A stretch of DNA of 64,000 bases from Hippopus hippopus (GCA_946811185.2 OX328098.1:21213084-21277083); one strand, 5' to 3'. Shown: positions 10,377-21,054, counted from the stretch's first letter. Program-made: numbers and translations. The notes: generated from the sequence alone by a model not told the origin.

Positions 10377-10536
10377 TCTGCAAATTTCTTTCAGTTTGGA
10401 CTAGCCTCAAATTTGTTATGTGTTTAAGGATTATTTGCTATACAATTGTTCTTGTACATTAAATTGGTATGAAATGCTCTTTTCAATTTTGATTGAAGGC
10501 CCAGTAGAGGCCAAAATATCAAAAGAGGTGCCATAA

Positions 10537-10835
10537 TACATTTAAATTTAAATCATACAATTTAAAAGTATGGAAAATATTATGAAGGTGAAAGTCTGTT
10601 ATTGTGTGGTCGGGCCATGTGTTAGTCGCTGGCAGAAAAAAAGAATTTTAAAATCAGGCAAAAAGTAGACAAAAGACACGGCTACCTGGCAGGTTTTAAC
10701 CTAGTTTTGAAATTAATTTCTCTGTCAGCGACTAACACTTGGACCAACCGTACAGTGACAGATTGTCATCTTCACAATAATTTCCATACTTTTAAATGGT
10801 ATGATATAAATTGAAATACATTTAAACACCCACTT
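10537..10835. mobile_element. Inverted-repeat element, ATCATACAATTTAAAAG type
   Basis: Arms of about 100 bp run from AATACATTTAAATTTAAATC through AAGTATGGAAAATATTATGA to GTGTTAGTCGCTGGCAG, with the complement at the right ending AAATTGAAATACATTT. A partial copy is at 32995-33235. Confidence 0.65.
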
Positions 10836-10865
10836 TGTTTACATTAGGACTTTATTGTTACTTTA

Positions 10866-11093
10866 ATTGAATGGTGTTTTATGCCATTTTCAATATTATC
10901 TCAGTCACATCAGGGTAACAGCTCACATATTCATGTATGCCATGGGTTTCACCAGTACTAGGCTACGCCTCTAGAGTGTCTTACCCAAGGACACATCCTA
11001 AATCAGTGCTTCAGGTGAGCCTTGAACTCAGGGCCCCCAGGTTAAAAGTCCCACACTATATCACTGAGCCATCCAGGACCCATCCTTTTGCAT
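10866..11093 (-). mobile_element. tRNA-headed SINE, family 1
   Basis: On the minus strand: head with A box TGGCTCAGTGA and B box GAGTTCAAGGCTC, body TACTGGTGAAACCCATGGC, tail of TGAGATAATATTGAAAATGG type. Confidence 0.8.
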
Positions 11094-11452
11094 TTCTCAT
11101 TATTTCAGTAATATAACAGCAGCTAGTGTTTCTATCAATGTATTACTAAAGTTTCTGTACCAATGCTATGGACAATTCTCTTTCCATGAGGCTCATTTCA
11201 TTGCTATGCAGTGTCTATTAAGCATTTTCAGGCTTTTCTTGTTCATTTGATAGTCTTGCAATGGGTTAGTTAATTGTTAAGTCTACATTACAGGCACCAT
11301 ATCTGAACTAAAAAATATTGTTTTGCAAAGCTTTTTCTTTTTTTACGAAATATGCACAAGAGTGCCCAAAAAGAGATAACTCTATAAGCCTGACAATAAT
11401 ATGTAGTAAGTGCTGTACTTATACAATAATATACAATAATAAATTAATTTAC

Positions 11453-11583
11453 CTTTTTTCAGTTTCGTTGATGACCTTTTCAAGGTCACTGAAGTATGCT
11501 GGACTTGAAACAACAACAACTGTTTCCTCAGAAACAGTTTGGATTTCCTTGTACAGACCACTGACATATGTCATAACATTGAA
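11453..11583 (-). CDS. M13 peptidase exon 8
   Basis: 43 codons plus two bases, phase 0 in, 2 out; acceptor ATTTCAG, donor GTAAAT. It reads FNVMTYVSGLYKEIQ..TVVVVSSPAYFSDLEKVINETEK, the family stretch with V-V-V-x-x-P-x-Y followed by a helix. INET is a possible N-glycosylation site. The junction with exon 9 makes an Arg codon. Confidence 0.92.
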
Positions 11584-11639
11584 CTGAAATGACAGAAGTT
11601 CTATCCATAAATAATTAAACCTGTCTTAGTGGTCAACTT

Positions 11640-11787
11640 TATTAACTCTTTACCAAACCACAAAAATGTAGACTTGTCCAAATTGATAGCATTTGCCGAT
11701 AAAAATTAAATGTGGCTTAAATGATAAAATTTGTCTCTGAAAATATAGAAAACTTTGTGGGATAAGGAGAAGATGCTGGTCACCAGT
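11640..11787 (+). mobile_element. MITE A, forward, truncated at hairpin centre
   Basis: TTAACTCTTTACCAAACCAC to ATGCTGGTCACCAG, then stops: the right half is missing, as if broken at the palindrome tip. Confidence 0.8.
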
Positions 11788-12156
11788 GCCAAGACAGGAT
11801 GAAGTCTTCTCTCATTGCTCTGCACAAAATTGACTTTATCTTGAAAAGCAGCAAGTGACTTGGACAGGCTGTTATGGAAAATACTGATTGAAAGACTCCA
11901 AAAGATGCATGTATAAGTAGATAACCTAATTAACATAAAGTTGAAAACAGAGTCGAACTTCACACAAACAGTCACATATTAACAACCAGGATATACAGCA
12001 TTTCCTGTCCTTTTCTGAAGTGGACTTTGATATTCAAATGAAATTTTATTTCCAAATAAAAATCTCATGTGATTTTTCACGTGCACATGTAGGGAAGAGT
12101 CTGTCTATTATGAGTCTTGTGAAGTATTGGTCTATGGAAGTTCAAAACAGACTTAA

Positions 12157-12442
12157 AAACAAGAACACTACATGCAGGTGCCAATACTCAGCTGTGGGTG
12201 CTTTTACAGCAAAAATTCAAGTCAACAATCAAGTATAACTATGTCAATAACGTGCTGAGAGTTACCTGCCCTTGAGGTACAGGTTCCCCTGTTTGATAGT
12301 TAACAACTAGTAAAAGTTTGAAGTAAATATCTCTAGTAATAATACACATATCAGAAAATATCGTCATGACAACGCAGACGATGACAACTAGGCCATGACA
12401 ATATGTCAGTATTTTTTTTTTTTTGAAAACAGCCAAGGTAAA
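12157..12442 (+). mobile_element. Helentron-like repeat, diverged
   Basis: AAACAAGAACACTACATGCAGG start and GACGATGACAACTAGGCCATGA ... TTGAAAACAGCCAAGGTAAA end, resembling 2781-3083. It reaches to within about 40 bases of the exon 7 donor. Confidence 0.5.
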
Positions 12443-12478
12443 ACAGAGGATTGATGAAAAACCGAAAAATTGCTTTAC

Positions 12479-12571
12479 CCAGCTTCCCATATAATTGTCT
12501 TGAAATTCTTTTAAAGTCATTTTGTTGTAGCTTTTGATTGGGTCCAACACATCTGACCTTGATACATGTAT
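12479..12571 (-). CDS. M13 peptidase exon 7
   Basis: 31 codons, phase 0; acceptor ATTGCAG, donor GTAAAG. It reads IHVSRSDVLDPIKSYNKMTLKEF..., matching the family segment Y-N-x-M-T-L-x-E-L. On its 3' side the intron runs almost at once into a Helentron-like repeat ending near 12442. Confidence 0.9.
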
Positions 12572-12773
12572 CTGCAATGGAGAGAAAAAAATTTTTACAC
12601 CTGTAAATGACTTTCAGTAACACTGTGGCAATAGGAAAAATTTACTCATTACAAACAGTTTCTTCTTTTGCTACAATATTTTGCACATGTGCTCATGACC
12701 ACATTGTCAGCAAGTGTTTAGCGTGTTCAAGTAGGATCTATAGATATGTATCTCAAAGAGATAAAACTAGCTT

Positions 12774-12996
12774 TAACTCTTTAACAGATGAAACAACTTC
12801 AGACTTGTCAATACTAAAAGCATTTGCAAACAACAAATTCAATATAACTTACAAAAATTTGTCTTTGATAGACTATAGGCTATTAACATTGTGGAAAAAA
12901 GAGAAAATGCTGGTAACCAGCATGTTCTCCTTTTCAAAAAATGTTTTGAAAGCTTTCCTTTTCGGGGTTGTGGCAACTTGTGATTATGTGGTAAGA
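12774..12996 (+). mobile_element. MITE A, forward, flipped centre
   Basis: TTAACTCTTTAACAGATGAA start; hairpin centre is GGTAACC, the base normally found in reverse copies. Confidence 0.85.
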
Positions 12997-13115
12997 GATT
13001 TATCTACCACTTGGAGAGCCATAAAATTCAAATTGGACACTTTTTACACAGTAACAAATACAGTCCACATTTTTGTCTTGCAGCAGACTACTTCTGAAAA
13101 CATTCTGAGCCAAAA

Positions 13116-13292
13116 AGGTGGCTCAGTCAGTAATGTACAGCACTTGAAACCAGGATCACAAGTTTGAATCCCCAGCTCAGCCAATTTCTTTCTGATGAAT
13201 GAGGATAGTCAATGAAATAGGATTTGTTCCTCACCCTCCGTTGATCATTGTTTAAATTATAGTTATGTTGGAAAGCGGCCAGAGGCTATGAG
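13116..13292 (+). mobile_element. tRNA-headed SINE, family 2, truncated
   Basis: GGTGGCTCAGTCAGTAATGT head, AAGTTTGAATCCCCAG B box, TTGATCATTGTTTAAATTAT body; tail missing. Confidence 0.7.
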
Positions 13293-13408
13293 AGAATATT
13301 GTAAGAACCACTGGTAAATGAAACTCCAAAATAGCATGGTTTCAAGCTCTGTGTATTACCGGCAGAGCTTGACAACACACAGAGGGGTTCAGTTACTACA
13401 AAACTCAC

Positions 13409-13591
13409 CTTAGCTAACTTTTGTTGAAATGCATAGAGATCATTGACTTGAGCTTCTATATTGTTTTTTGCACCCAACAACTTCACTGTCTCTTTGCTGA
13501 ACTCAAAGAAAGCATCTTTCAGTTCCTGATACTTCGTGTCATTGGGAAAATACTGCTTTGGGTCTGCTAGAGAAAGTCCAGCTTGTTCCAA
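13409..13591 (-). CDS. M13 peptidase exon 6
   Basis: 61 codons, phase 0; acceptor TTTCAG, donor GTGAGT. It begins LEQAGLSLADPKQYF, the family Q-x-G-L-x-L-P-x-x-x-Y-Y motif, and ends in the helix with FQQKLAK (family E-x-x-L-A). A family A MITE begins only about 24 bases upstream of the acceptor (13616), so the branch-point area is squeezed against it. Confidence 0.94.
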
Positions 13592-13615
13592 CTGAAATAG
13601 AAATAAATAAGGCCA

Positions 13616-13844
13616 TTAACTCATTACCAAACGACAATATTTTAGGCTTGTCCAAATCGAAAGCATTTGCAGACGACAAAATAAATGTGACTGAAAATTT
13701 AAAATTTGTTTTGTGAAGAGTAGAAAACATTGTGGGAAAAGGAGAAAATGCTGGTTACCAGCATTTTCTCCTTTTCCCACAATGTTTTCTAAAGGCTTCT
13801 TTCTCAGGGTCATCAAAAGTAGGGATTGTGTGGTAATGGGTTAA
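13616..13844 (+). mobile_element. MITE A, forward, perfect palindrome
   Basis: Full length and a good type copy: ends TTAACTCATTACCA / TGGTAATGGGTTAA; the 13726-13787 palindrome is perfect around GGTTACC. Starts 24 bases from the exon 6 acceptor. Confidence 0.95.
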
Positions 13845-14069
13845 CCCTATAATAAACAATCCCGTGTTTTGATGACTCCGAGGAAAAAGGCTCTTGAATA
13901 TATTGTGGGGAAAGGAGAAAATGCTAATAACCAGCATTTTTTTCTTTTCCCACAATCTGTTCTTCCCTGTCAATAAGGGATCCCCCATTTTTTAGCCACA
14001 TGAAATTTTTTCTAGGCACATTGTTGTAATTTTGGTAAGTCTAAAACTGTGTCATATGGTAATGGGTTA
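13841..14069 (-). mobile_element. MITE A, reverse
   Basis: Shares its TTAA with the previous copy (GGGTTAACCC junction); ends CATATGGTAATGGGTTAA. Confidence 0.85.
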
Positions 14070-14296
14070 ACCCTTTACCACACGGCAAAATTTAAGACCT
14101 ATCCAAATTGAAAGCATTTACAGACAACAATTTCATAGTGGCTCAAATGACGCAACTTTTCTTTGATAGGGTAGAAAACTTTGTGGGAAAAGGAGAAAAT
14201 GCTGGTTACCAGCATTTTCTCCTTTTCCCACAATGTTTTCAAAAGGCCTCTTCTTTAGGGGTGTTAAAAGGCGTCATTGTGTGGTAAAGGGTTAAC
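14066..14296 (+). mobile_element. MITE A, forward
   Basis: Third in a chain, sharing TTAA at 14066-14069; TTAACCCTTTACCACACGG to GTGTGGTAAAGGGTTAA; hairpin nearly perfect. Confidence 0.93.
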
Positions 14297-14391
14297 TCCT
14301 TACTTTTTAGATCAAACTTTTGACAGATGGCTTTGAATACATGTACATCTTTGTTAAAAATGAATAATCAACCTGAGTTACTACTTAGCTT

Positions 14392-14620
14392 GACTCTGTA
14401 CCACAAGAACAAATTGTAGACTTGTCCAAATTCAAAGCATTTGAAGACGACAATTTAAATTGAGCTCAAACCATGGACTTTGTCTTTGATAGGGTAGAAA
14501 ACATTGTGGGAAAAGGAGAATATGCTGATAGCAGCATTTTCTTCTTTTCCCACAATGTTTTCAAAAGGCTTCTCCCTCAGGATTGTTAAAACTCATGATT
14601 GTATGGAAAAGGTTTAAACC
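14392..14620 (+). mobile_element. MITE A, forward
   Basis: TGTACCACAAGAACAAATTG to GTATGGAAAAGGTTTAA; hairpin tip altered to TGCTGATAGCAGCA, still self-complementary. Confidence 0.85.
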
Positions 14621-14650
14621 TTTTACATCAATTCTTGCAACTTATATCAA

Positions 14651-14815
14651 TTACAATGATTACTTCCTGAAAACCTCTACCAGTACTCGCAACCAGTACT
14701 TGTAATGTGGATGGGTAGTCCTAAAGGTTGAGCCCCCTCATCACAGGGTTCAAACCCAGGCCCTTGGATGTTTGAGGCTGACACTCTACACCACTGTCTC
14801 CCACTGTTGCTACTT
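14651..14815 (-). mobile_element. SINE-like repeat, tRNA head
   Basis: Minus strand shows GGGTTTGAACCCTGTG (B box) and GAGACAGTGGTGTAGAGTGT head; a partial copy is at 16888-16972. Confidence 0.5.
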
Positions 14816-14824
14816 AACCCTTTG

Positions 14825-15040
14825 GCTTTGTATGCCACTTTCAACATTATTTCAGTTATATCATGGCGACAGTTCACTTACTCATGTATGTCCTGGGTTA
14901 TACCAGTTCTAGGCTTGGGCTCAGGAGTGTCTTTCCCAAGGCTACTCCCACAAAAAACTCAGTACCTCCAGTGAGACACAAACCCTGGATGTCCAGGTTA
15001 CAAGTCCTATACTTTACCACTGAGCCATGCAGGACCCCAA
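14825..15040 (-). mobile_element. tRNA-headed SINE, family 1
   Basis: Minus: GGTCCTGCATGGCTCAGTGG head; body and tail as at 10866. Confidence 0.85.
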
Positions 15041-15068
15041 CCATTGGAAATAACGTATTTCTTTAATT

Positions 15069-15143
15069 AGGTTTGCATAACTCTTTGCGCGACAACCAAA
15101 TTTATGACTTGTCCAAACAGGAAGCATTAGTAGATGACAAATT
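15069..15143 (+). mobile_element. MITE A fragment, forward
   Basis: CATAACTCTTTGCGCGACAA to GATGACAAATTT, cut by the next copy. Confidence 0.7.
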
Positions 15144-15370
15144 TAACTCTTTACCAAACAATCCCGGGTTTTCACAACTCTGAGAAAGAAGCCTCTTGAA
15201 AACATTGTGAGAAAAGGAGAAAATACTGGTAACCAGCATTTTCTCCTTATCCCACAATGTTTTATACCCTCCCAGAATAAGTTTCAATTTTTGAGTCACA
15301 TTAATTTTGTCGTCTGCAAATGCTTTCAATTTGGACCAGTCTAAAATTCTGTCGTTTGGTAAAGATTTAA
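15144..15370 (-). mobile_element. MITE A, reverse
   Basis: TTAACTCTTTACCAAACAAT to GTTTGGTAAAGATTTAA; inserted into the fragment on its left. Confidence 0.9.
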
Positions 15371-15475
15371 GTATGGCTTGAATAATAGGATATGCCTAAG
15401 AAAAGGTGAAAAAAAGTTGTGGAAAGGGTTCCTCATTTCGGCCATCAAAACACAGAACTGTTTGATAAAAGGTTA
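15371..15475 (+). mobile_element. MITE A fragment, forward, hairpin right arm lost
   Basis: GCTTGAATAATAGGATATGC, AAAGTTGTGGAAAGGG, then GATAAAAGGTTAAA. Confidence 0.55.
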
Positions 15476-15697
15476 AACCTTTACCAAACAACAAAATTTT
15501 GGACCTGTCCAAATTGAAAGCATTTGCAGGTGAAAATACAATGTAGCTCAAAAGAAAAAAGTTGTCTGAGAAAGGGAAGAAAACATTGTTGGAAATGGAG
15601 AAAATGCTGGTTACCAGCATTTTCTCCTTTTCCAACAATGTTTTCAAAAACTTTCTTCCTCAGGTTTGTTAAAACTCAGGATTATGTGGCATAGGGT
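15474..15697 (+). mobile_element. MITE A, forward, paired arm change
   Basis: Hairpin left arm has ATTGTTGGAA and right arm TTCCAACAAT where other copies have GTGGG/CCCAC: a change present on both sides of the stem. Confidence 0.92.
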
Positions 15698-15776
15698 TAA
15701 TATGGTCCAGCTTGGTCGTACTGAAACAGTCTCAGAAGATATCATATCATGTTGAAATCTTGAAATCTTTACTTAC

Positions 15777-15953
15777 TTGTAAAACATACTGTGAGTTGTT
15801 TTTGGAATCCACCCCGACATCAAAAGTAAACAGGGGAGAGAACCCACGCTGATGGGCCAACAAGAGGGCATCCTGTATGTTCCAAGTCTTTGGGTTAAAT
15901 ATTCCAGAGGCCTGATCTGATGTGAATGACCAGCTTCCAAGGTCCTTTATTAA
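15777..15953 (-). CDS. M13 peptidase exon 5
   Basis: 59 codons, phase 0; acceptor ATTACAG, donor GTAAGT. It contains LGSW (the family LGGW position), WNIQDALLLAHQRGFSPLF and FDVGVDSKNNSQYVLQ. The last part matches the family pattern V-x-x-D-x-x-N-S-x-x-Y. NNS is a possible N-glycosylation site in the ectodomain. Confidence 0.94.
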
Positions 15954-16033
15954 CTGTAATGATAAAAATTTACACTGTTTGTTTCTTTAATTTTTATTCA
16001 GTCTACAAGGGTTGTGGAACAAGCTCTGACAAT

Positions 16034-16266
16034 TTAGTTAACCCCTTACCACATAATCCTGACTTTTAACGACCCTCTGAAAGAAGCCTTTTGAAATCAC
16101 TGTGGGAGAAGGAGAAAATGCTGGCTACCAGCATTTTTTCCTTTTTTCTTCAATGCTCTTTACCCTTCCCAAAACAAATTTCAAATTTTGAGTTACTTTT
16201 GTTTTGTCGTCCGCAAATTTTTTCAATTTTGACAAGTCTAAATTTTTGTCATATGGTAAGGATATA
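16034..16266 (-). mobile_element. MITE A, reverse
   Basis: TTAACCCCTTACCACATAAT to CATATGGTAAGGATATAA; hairpin right arm is altered (TTTTTTCTTCAATG). The Helentron-like copy begins at its end. Confidence 0.85.
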
Positions 16267-16881
16267 ACTAGAGGCGCTTGAGCGCCTGTATCACTCCACA
16301 GGCCTGATATTTCTATAATGGCGAAAGGAAGTTTTTAACAATTATCATTCAATCCTGCATTTTAGCTCACTGAAGAAACAATTTGGTAGACAACCAACAT
16401 AGGAACTTACCTGCAAAACAACAATGAAATCCAATGAATAGTTTTAGAGAAGAAATTTTTCAAAGATTTTACTTTATACCATAAAAGGAAAATGAGTCTC
16501 CCATAAAAGCCATGTTTTTTGACAGATCATTTTTTTTTTTAAGGAATTCTATAAACCTGTATCTAAGGAACATTCCTGCAAAATAATAATGCTATCCAAA
16601 TAGCGGTTTGGGAGGAGAAGATTTTTAAAGGTTTTTTACTTTGGTTGCCATGGCAACCAGAATTCTTCATGGAACACAATTATTTGAAGGAATTTGAAAG
16701 AGGACCACCAAAGGAACATTCCTGTGAAATTTGGTAAAAAACCAGTCAATAGTTTCTGAGGAGAAGTTTTTTAAAGAAAAAGTTTACGGATGCACGCACG
16801 GACGAACGGACGGACGGACGCACGCACGACGGACACAATGCCATGACAATAGCTCACTGGCCTTCGGCCAGTGGAGCTAAT
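16267..16881 (+). mobile_element. Helentron-like repeat, second AGGCGC-type copy
   Basis: Same ends and body as 4325-4893, including the ACGCACGGACGG tract and the terminal GGCCTTCGGCC hairpin. It begins at the very end of a reverse MITE A copy. High similarity of the two copies suggests recent spread. Confidence 0.65.
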
Positions 16882-17780
16882 AATCACTCTTGATGATTAC
16901 TTCCTGGAGACCTTATCCAGTGCCAGCGTTGTGATGTGGGTAGTTCCAAGGGTAAACCCCACTTAGCACAGGATTCCATTTAGTAAATTCTAGCTCAATT
17001 TACTTATTCTTTTCATATGCACCTACACAGTACATTTCTTTGCCAGAAATACACGGCCTACAGTAAAATCGTAACAGATCTTTCTAAATACATGACAAAC
17101 AGTTTGTACATTCATTTTTGAAGTCTGGTTCTAGGAATTCTGTTTGCATTTTTCAGGAACAGGTTGATAGATGTGAATTACTTCACAGTGGCTGTTGTTG
17201 CTGTTGTTAACTGATTTTCATGAGGGTCATGTTTTAGATCATGTGACTGAGGAACTTCAAATTGGAAGCCTCCATAATAAAGACAAAGGTAGAAGTAGTT
17301 ATGTAATATATGTAAGGCAGGTTTACTTTTTGTATGCCATGCTCCGTATTTCCTTATATGGAGAAGGTTGCGGAAATAACCGACAGTTTCCGGTGTCTAA
17401 ATCTGCTTGTGCATTTTGTAAGCACTGTATGGCCGTGAGCATTAATATATTCCTTTCTTTCTGCCATATTCCTGCACCGTCTTCATTCAGGGACTGTCAT
17501 ATAAAGTGGCATGAAGCGCAGACTCTACCTATAATCTTTCTCAAGATTAATAGAACTCTTCTTTCTTCTTTGGTAAGTTTTACTCCTCCCTTCACCTTGT
17601 ATCCATCTTATTTATGTATATACAATGTATTTTCTTTAGCCTGACCTCTATATTTTTCCATTTTTAAGGCTGTTTGTAATATTCCCTATTAATTGTGGAA
17701 TAAAATACTGACACAACCGGGTTTTCTTTGGTTAGCTCCAGTCACAAATTGTGACGATTCACGATTGTCAAACTAGGTGT
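16882..17780. other. No recognised feature
   Basis: After a SINE-like fragment (16888-16972) I see no gene or known repeat. A 149-codon plus-strand frame (17195-17644) has no recognisable motifs. The stretch lies in intron 4. Confidence 0.5.
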
Positions 17781-17787
17781 GACCTAC

Positions 17788-17916
17788 CCTAAGAGCTGGT
17801 TCAATTCCCTGTGCATCAACTGTAGCCTCATCAACACATAAACTGTAATACATGCTGGTCTTATGGACTGCTGTAGACTGGACACCTTTGTATGTGTCTG
17901 GCTGAGACTCCATTAT
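17788..17916 (-). CDS. M13 peptidase exon 4
   Basis: 43 codons, phase 0; acceptor TTTATAG, donor GTAGGT. It reads ...STAVHKTSMYYSLCVDEATVDAQGIEPALR. This matches the family segment in which a Lys and a Tyr precede a conserved Cys, followed by a G-x-x-P-L-like turn before the next helix. It joins exon 5 in frame at LIKDLGSW. Confidence 0.9.
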
Positions 17917-17954
17917 CTATAAAATAAAGTACTTATAAATGAATGACTGTGCCT

Positions 17955-18175
17955 TAACCCTTTACCATACAATGCCGACTTTTAACGTCCCCGAGGAAGA
18001 AGCCTTATGAAAACATTGAGGGAAAAGGAGAAAATGCTGGTAACCGGTATTTTCTCCTTTTCTACCCTAGCATAGACAAATTTCCTCGTTTGAGTCACAT
18101 TTACATTTTCATCTGCAAATGCTTTTAATTTGGAGAAGTCTTCATTTTTTCCCATGTCGTAAAGGGTAAATGACC
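17955..18175 (-). mobile_element. MITE A, reverse
   Basis: TTAACCCTTTACCATACAAT to CATGTCGTAAAGGGTAA; hairpin right side shortened (CTCCTTTTCTACCC) and joined straight to the internal arm. Confidence 0.85.
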
Positions 18176-18203
18176 TTGACATATTCTGACTTAACTCCTT
18201 ATT

Positions 18204-18440
18204 AACCCTTTACCACACAATCTCAAGTACTAACAACCCTGAAAAAGAGGCCTTTTGAAAACATTGCTGAAAAAGGAGAAAATGCTGGTAACCAGCATTT
18301 TCTCCTTTTCCAACAATGTTTTCTACCATTTCAAAAATACATCCCATAAGTTTGGCCTTCAAGTTAGGCCACTTTTGATTTGTCATCTGTACTTGTTTTG
18401 GATTTGGACAAGTAGCAAGTTTGGTTGTGTGGTAAAGTTA
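18204..18440 (-). mobile_element. MITE A, reverse, partly paired arm change
   Basis: TTAACCCTTTACCACACAAT to GTGTGGTAAAGTTAA; arms ATTGCTGAAA / TTCCAACAAT share one non-consensus pair. Confidence 0.88.
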
Positions 18441-18666
18441 ACTCTTTACGACACAAGCAAAATATAGACTTGTCCAAATTGAAAGTATTTGCACACAACA
18501 ATTGAAATGTAGCCCAAAAGATGGAATTTGTCTTTGATAGGGTAGAAAACATTGTGGGAAAAGGAGAAAATGCTGGTAACCAGCATTTTCTCCTTTTCCC
18601 ACAATGTTCTCAAAAGGCTTCATTCTTAGGGTCGTTAAAACAAGTCATTGTGTGGTAATGAGTTAA
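18437..18666 (+). mobile_element. MITE A, forward, flipped centre
   Basis: Shares TTAA with the previous copy; perfect stem but centre GGTAACC although the flanks are forward. Confidence 0.92.
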
Positions 18667-18883
18667 ACAACAAAATTTTGGACTTGTTGAGATTGAAAGC
18701 ATTATTTTATAGACAACAAATTAAATGTAGCTCGAATGCCAAGATTTGTCTGTGAAAGGTTGTAAAACATTGTTGGAAAAGGAGAAATGCTGGTTGTCAG
18801 CATGTTTTCCCTTTTCCAAAATGTTTTTGAAAGCATTCTTTCTCAGGGTCATTAAAACTCAGGACTGAGTAGTACTGAGTTAA
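18662..18883 (+). mobile_element. MITE A, forward
   Basis: GTTAAACAACAAAATTTTGG to GAGTAGTACTGAGTTAA; hairpin GTTGGAAAAGG / CCCTTTTCCAAAAT. Confidence 0.82.
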
Positions 18884-19112
18884 CTCTTTCCATAACGACA
18901 AAGTTTAGACTCTTTAAAATGTAACACATCTGTAGTCAACAAATGCATCATGGGGACAAAATTAATACTCCTAAGCTCTTTGATTAAAGGCAGAGACAAT
19001 GTGAAAAAAGAAGGAAATGCTGGTTACAACCATTTTCTCCTTTTCCTACAATGTTTTCAAAAGCAATCTTTCCCAGGGTCGTGAAAACCCTGGATTATTT
19101 GTTAAAGGAATA
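18880..19112 (+). mobile_element. MITE A, forward, degenerate
   Basis: TTAACTCTTTCCATAACGAC to TTATTTGTTAAAGGAATAA; fourth in a row sharing TTAA junctions. Confidence 0.75.
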
Positions 19113-19384
19113 ACTGTGATTTATTAAAGCTTTGAGCTTTTACTTCAAAATCACACAGTGCTAATAATACATCCTTGTCAATATCAGTATCAAGGTCAAG
19201 GCATTGCCTTCCTGTAGTTCAGATGAAGTATAGTACATGTACATAGAAGGTCACAGTGACCTTGACCTTTGACCTCAAACTCAGTATAGATTCTACACTC
19301 TACACATGTCTTTATAAATTTTCAACAAATCTTATACATGTCTTTAAAAGTTATTAATCAGCAATGAGTATTTCCAAACTCTAC

Positions 19385-19615
19385 CTCTTTTAGAATTACT
19401 TCGATCTCCCCTGCAATTTGTTGGAAGGAACCATACTTTGACTTGGAAGGCGGTATGGGCGTGTTTTTAATCCAATTACCACAAGAAAACTGATAGAAAT
19501 TATCACATGGGTCTACACTGGAATCCATTTTGTTAAGGATATAAGCTGCACTGGTGACACATTCTGGGGTTGTACATGCTTGCTGAAAAATAGCAGAATC
19601 AAAAGGCTCAAAGTC
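19385..19615 (-). CDS. M13 peptidase exon 3 (start of M13 N domain)
   Basis: 77 codons, phase 0 both ends; acceptor TTTTCAG, donor GTAGAG. It carries the family signature at the start of the ectodomain: ACTTPECV, then MDSSVDPCDNFYQFSCGNW and PIPPSKSKYGSF. The cysteines in these positions form conserved disulfides in neprilysin. This is the strongest single family match in the window. Confidence 0.95.
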
Positions 19616-19734
19616 CTGAAAAGTGAATTTGTACTGGATTAAAATGTTACTAGTTAGACCCACTAGGAAAACTCTTAGACAAAGAAATTTAATGCACCTT
19701 CACAATACATTATACCAAACAAGCTGTTGCATGA

Positions 19735-19905
19735 TATGAATCCATTTTTGTCAAAAGACCAGCTAAATCATGAGCAAGAACAGTCTTTTGACATGTAGAA
19801 AATTCAGCAATAGAAAAATGTTCAGACCCACGTCAGCCTTTGCAGACTGCATTAATCCACTTTTTTACAAATTTTTTTAACAAGCTACAGTGACCAATCA
19901 AATCG
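19735..19905. mobile_element. MITE B fragment
   Basis: GCATGATATGAATCCATTTT, GTCTTTTGACATGTAGAAAA, CACGTCAGCCTTTGCAGACT; ends eroded. Confidence 0.5.
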
Positions 19906-19992
19906 ATTTATTACCTGTGCAACAATCTCAAAATATTATTCACCAGTGCTAGATCATACACTCAACTCTAGTTTCTACGTGTAGACATTCAG

Positions 19993-20220
19993 TTAACTCT
20001 CTACAAAATGACAAAATTTTGGAGATTTCCACATTGAAAGCATATGCAGAAGACAAATGTTTCTCAAAAGATGAAATTTGGCTTTCATAGGGTAGAAAAC
20101 ATTGTGGGAAAAGCAAAAAATGCTGGTTACCAGCATTTTCTCTTTTTCCCACAATGTTTTCAAAGGCTGTTAATTTTTCTTGGGGCCGTTAAAAGTTGGG
20201 ATTGCGTAGTAAAGGGTAAA
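19993..20220 (+). mobile_element. MITE A, forward
   Basis: TTAACTCTCTACAAAATGAC to GCGTAGTAAAGGGTAAA; hairpin 20099-20162 with unpaired changes. Confidence 0.88.
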
Positions 20221-20461
20221 TGCAGCTGGAGGGACCATTTCATCAAACTTTGTTTTAGCTTTTCACTTGTTACAGTAATCTTGTCATATTATTTGTCTGA
20301 TTTTCTATATAAACTAATATTATTTTGTTATTACTCCAGCATCTGAAACTGTCAATATTGCTGTATACAGATACGGACTATGAGCCTACAAACAGTAGAA
20401 AGATAAACCTTAGCCTGACTGAAATACTGTTGAAATCAGTTTTGAATGATTGATTGCATAT

Positions 20462-20746
20462 TGTTTAATGCCTTTTTCAACATTATTTCAGTTATATCAC
20501 TGTAGCCTTTGCATCTGTCCATGCATTCCTATTGTTTCTGTAATAAATGCTTTGCTCAATATTCTTCCGGAGCCACTGGCTGCTTTTCCACATAACCATC
20601 AGTGGTGATCAGCTTAGTGAGAGAGGAATGAATGCTGTAGCAATGACTATCATCAATCCTGGGAAAGAAATTAGCTGAGTTCGGATTCGAACCAGTGATC
20701 CCCTGTTCTCATGTCCTGTGCGCTACCAACTGCTCTATGGAGCTCG
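20462..20746 (-). mobile_element. tRNA-headed SINE, family 2, complete
   Basis: Minus: head CGAGCTCCATAGAGCAGTTG, B box GGTTCGAATCCGAAC, body with TGATCACCACTGATGG, tail with ATAACTGAAATAATGTTGAA. Ends 63 bases from exon 2. Confidence 0.82.
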
Positions 20747-20808
20747 GTGTTGAAATCAGTGTAAAACATCTTTTAAGGAAACAAAAAAAAGACATAGACA
20801 AATCATAC

Positions 20809-20954
20809 CTCTTCTTCCATTTGAATGCCCCGAACATGTTGAATTACGATGACAACCACTAAACATGTGATCATAATTACTGCAAGAGCAAGGATCATCA
20901 AAACTTTCTGCCATCTTCGTCGGCTTGTCCTTGTTGCAGCGTCTTCAATAGGAT
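20809..20954 (-). CDS. M13 peptidase exon 2 (membrane anchor)
   Basis: Flanked by acceptor TTTCAG and donor GTATGA; phase 1 in, 0 out, 48 codons plus two bases. It encodes a basic stretch (TSRRRWQK) followed by about 22 hydrophobic residues (VLMILALAVIMITCLVVVIV) and then a hydrophilic stalk. Positive charge before the hydrophobic run predicts a type II signal anchor with the catalytic domain outside the cell or in the lumen. This is the usual layout of neprilysin and ECE. Confidence 0.88.
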
Positions 20955-21054
20955 CTGAAAGTTCGGTATAATCATTTACTAAAATACAGGCTTTTAGACT
21001 AAAAGCATTTACAGACAATAAACTGAATGTGACTGAAAGGATAGGCTTAGCCTT

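Noticed and set aside
17195..17644. 149-codon plus-strand frame
   Set aside because: No domain, signal or composition typical of a gene, no splice context and no neighbour; it lies in intron 4 of the peptidase. Kept only as an unexplained stretch.
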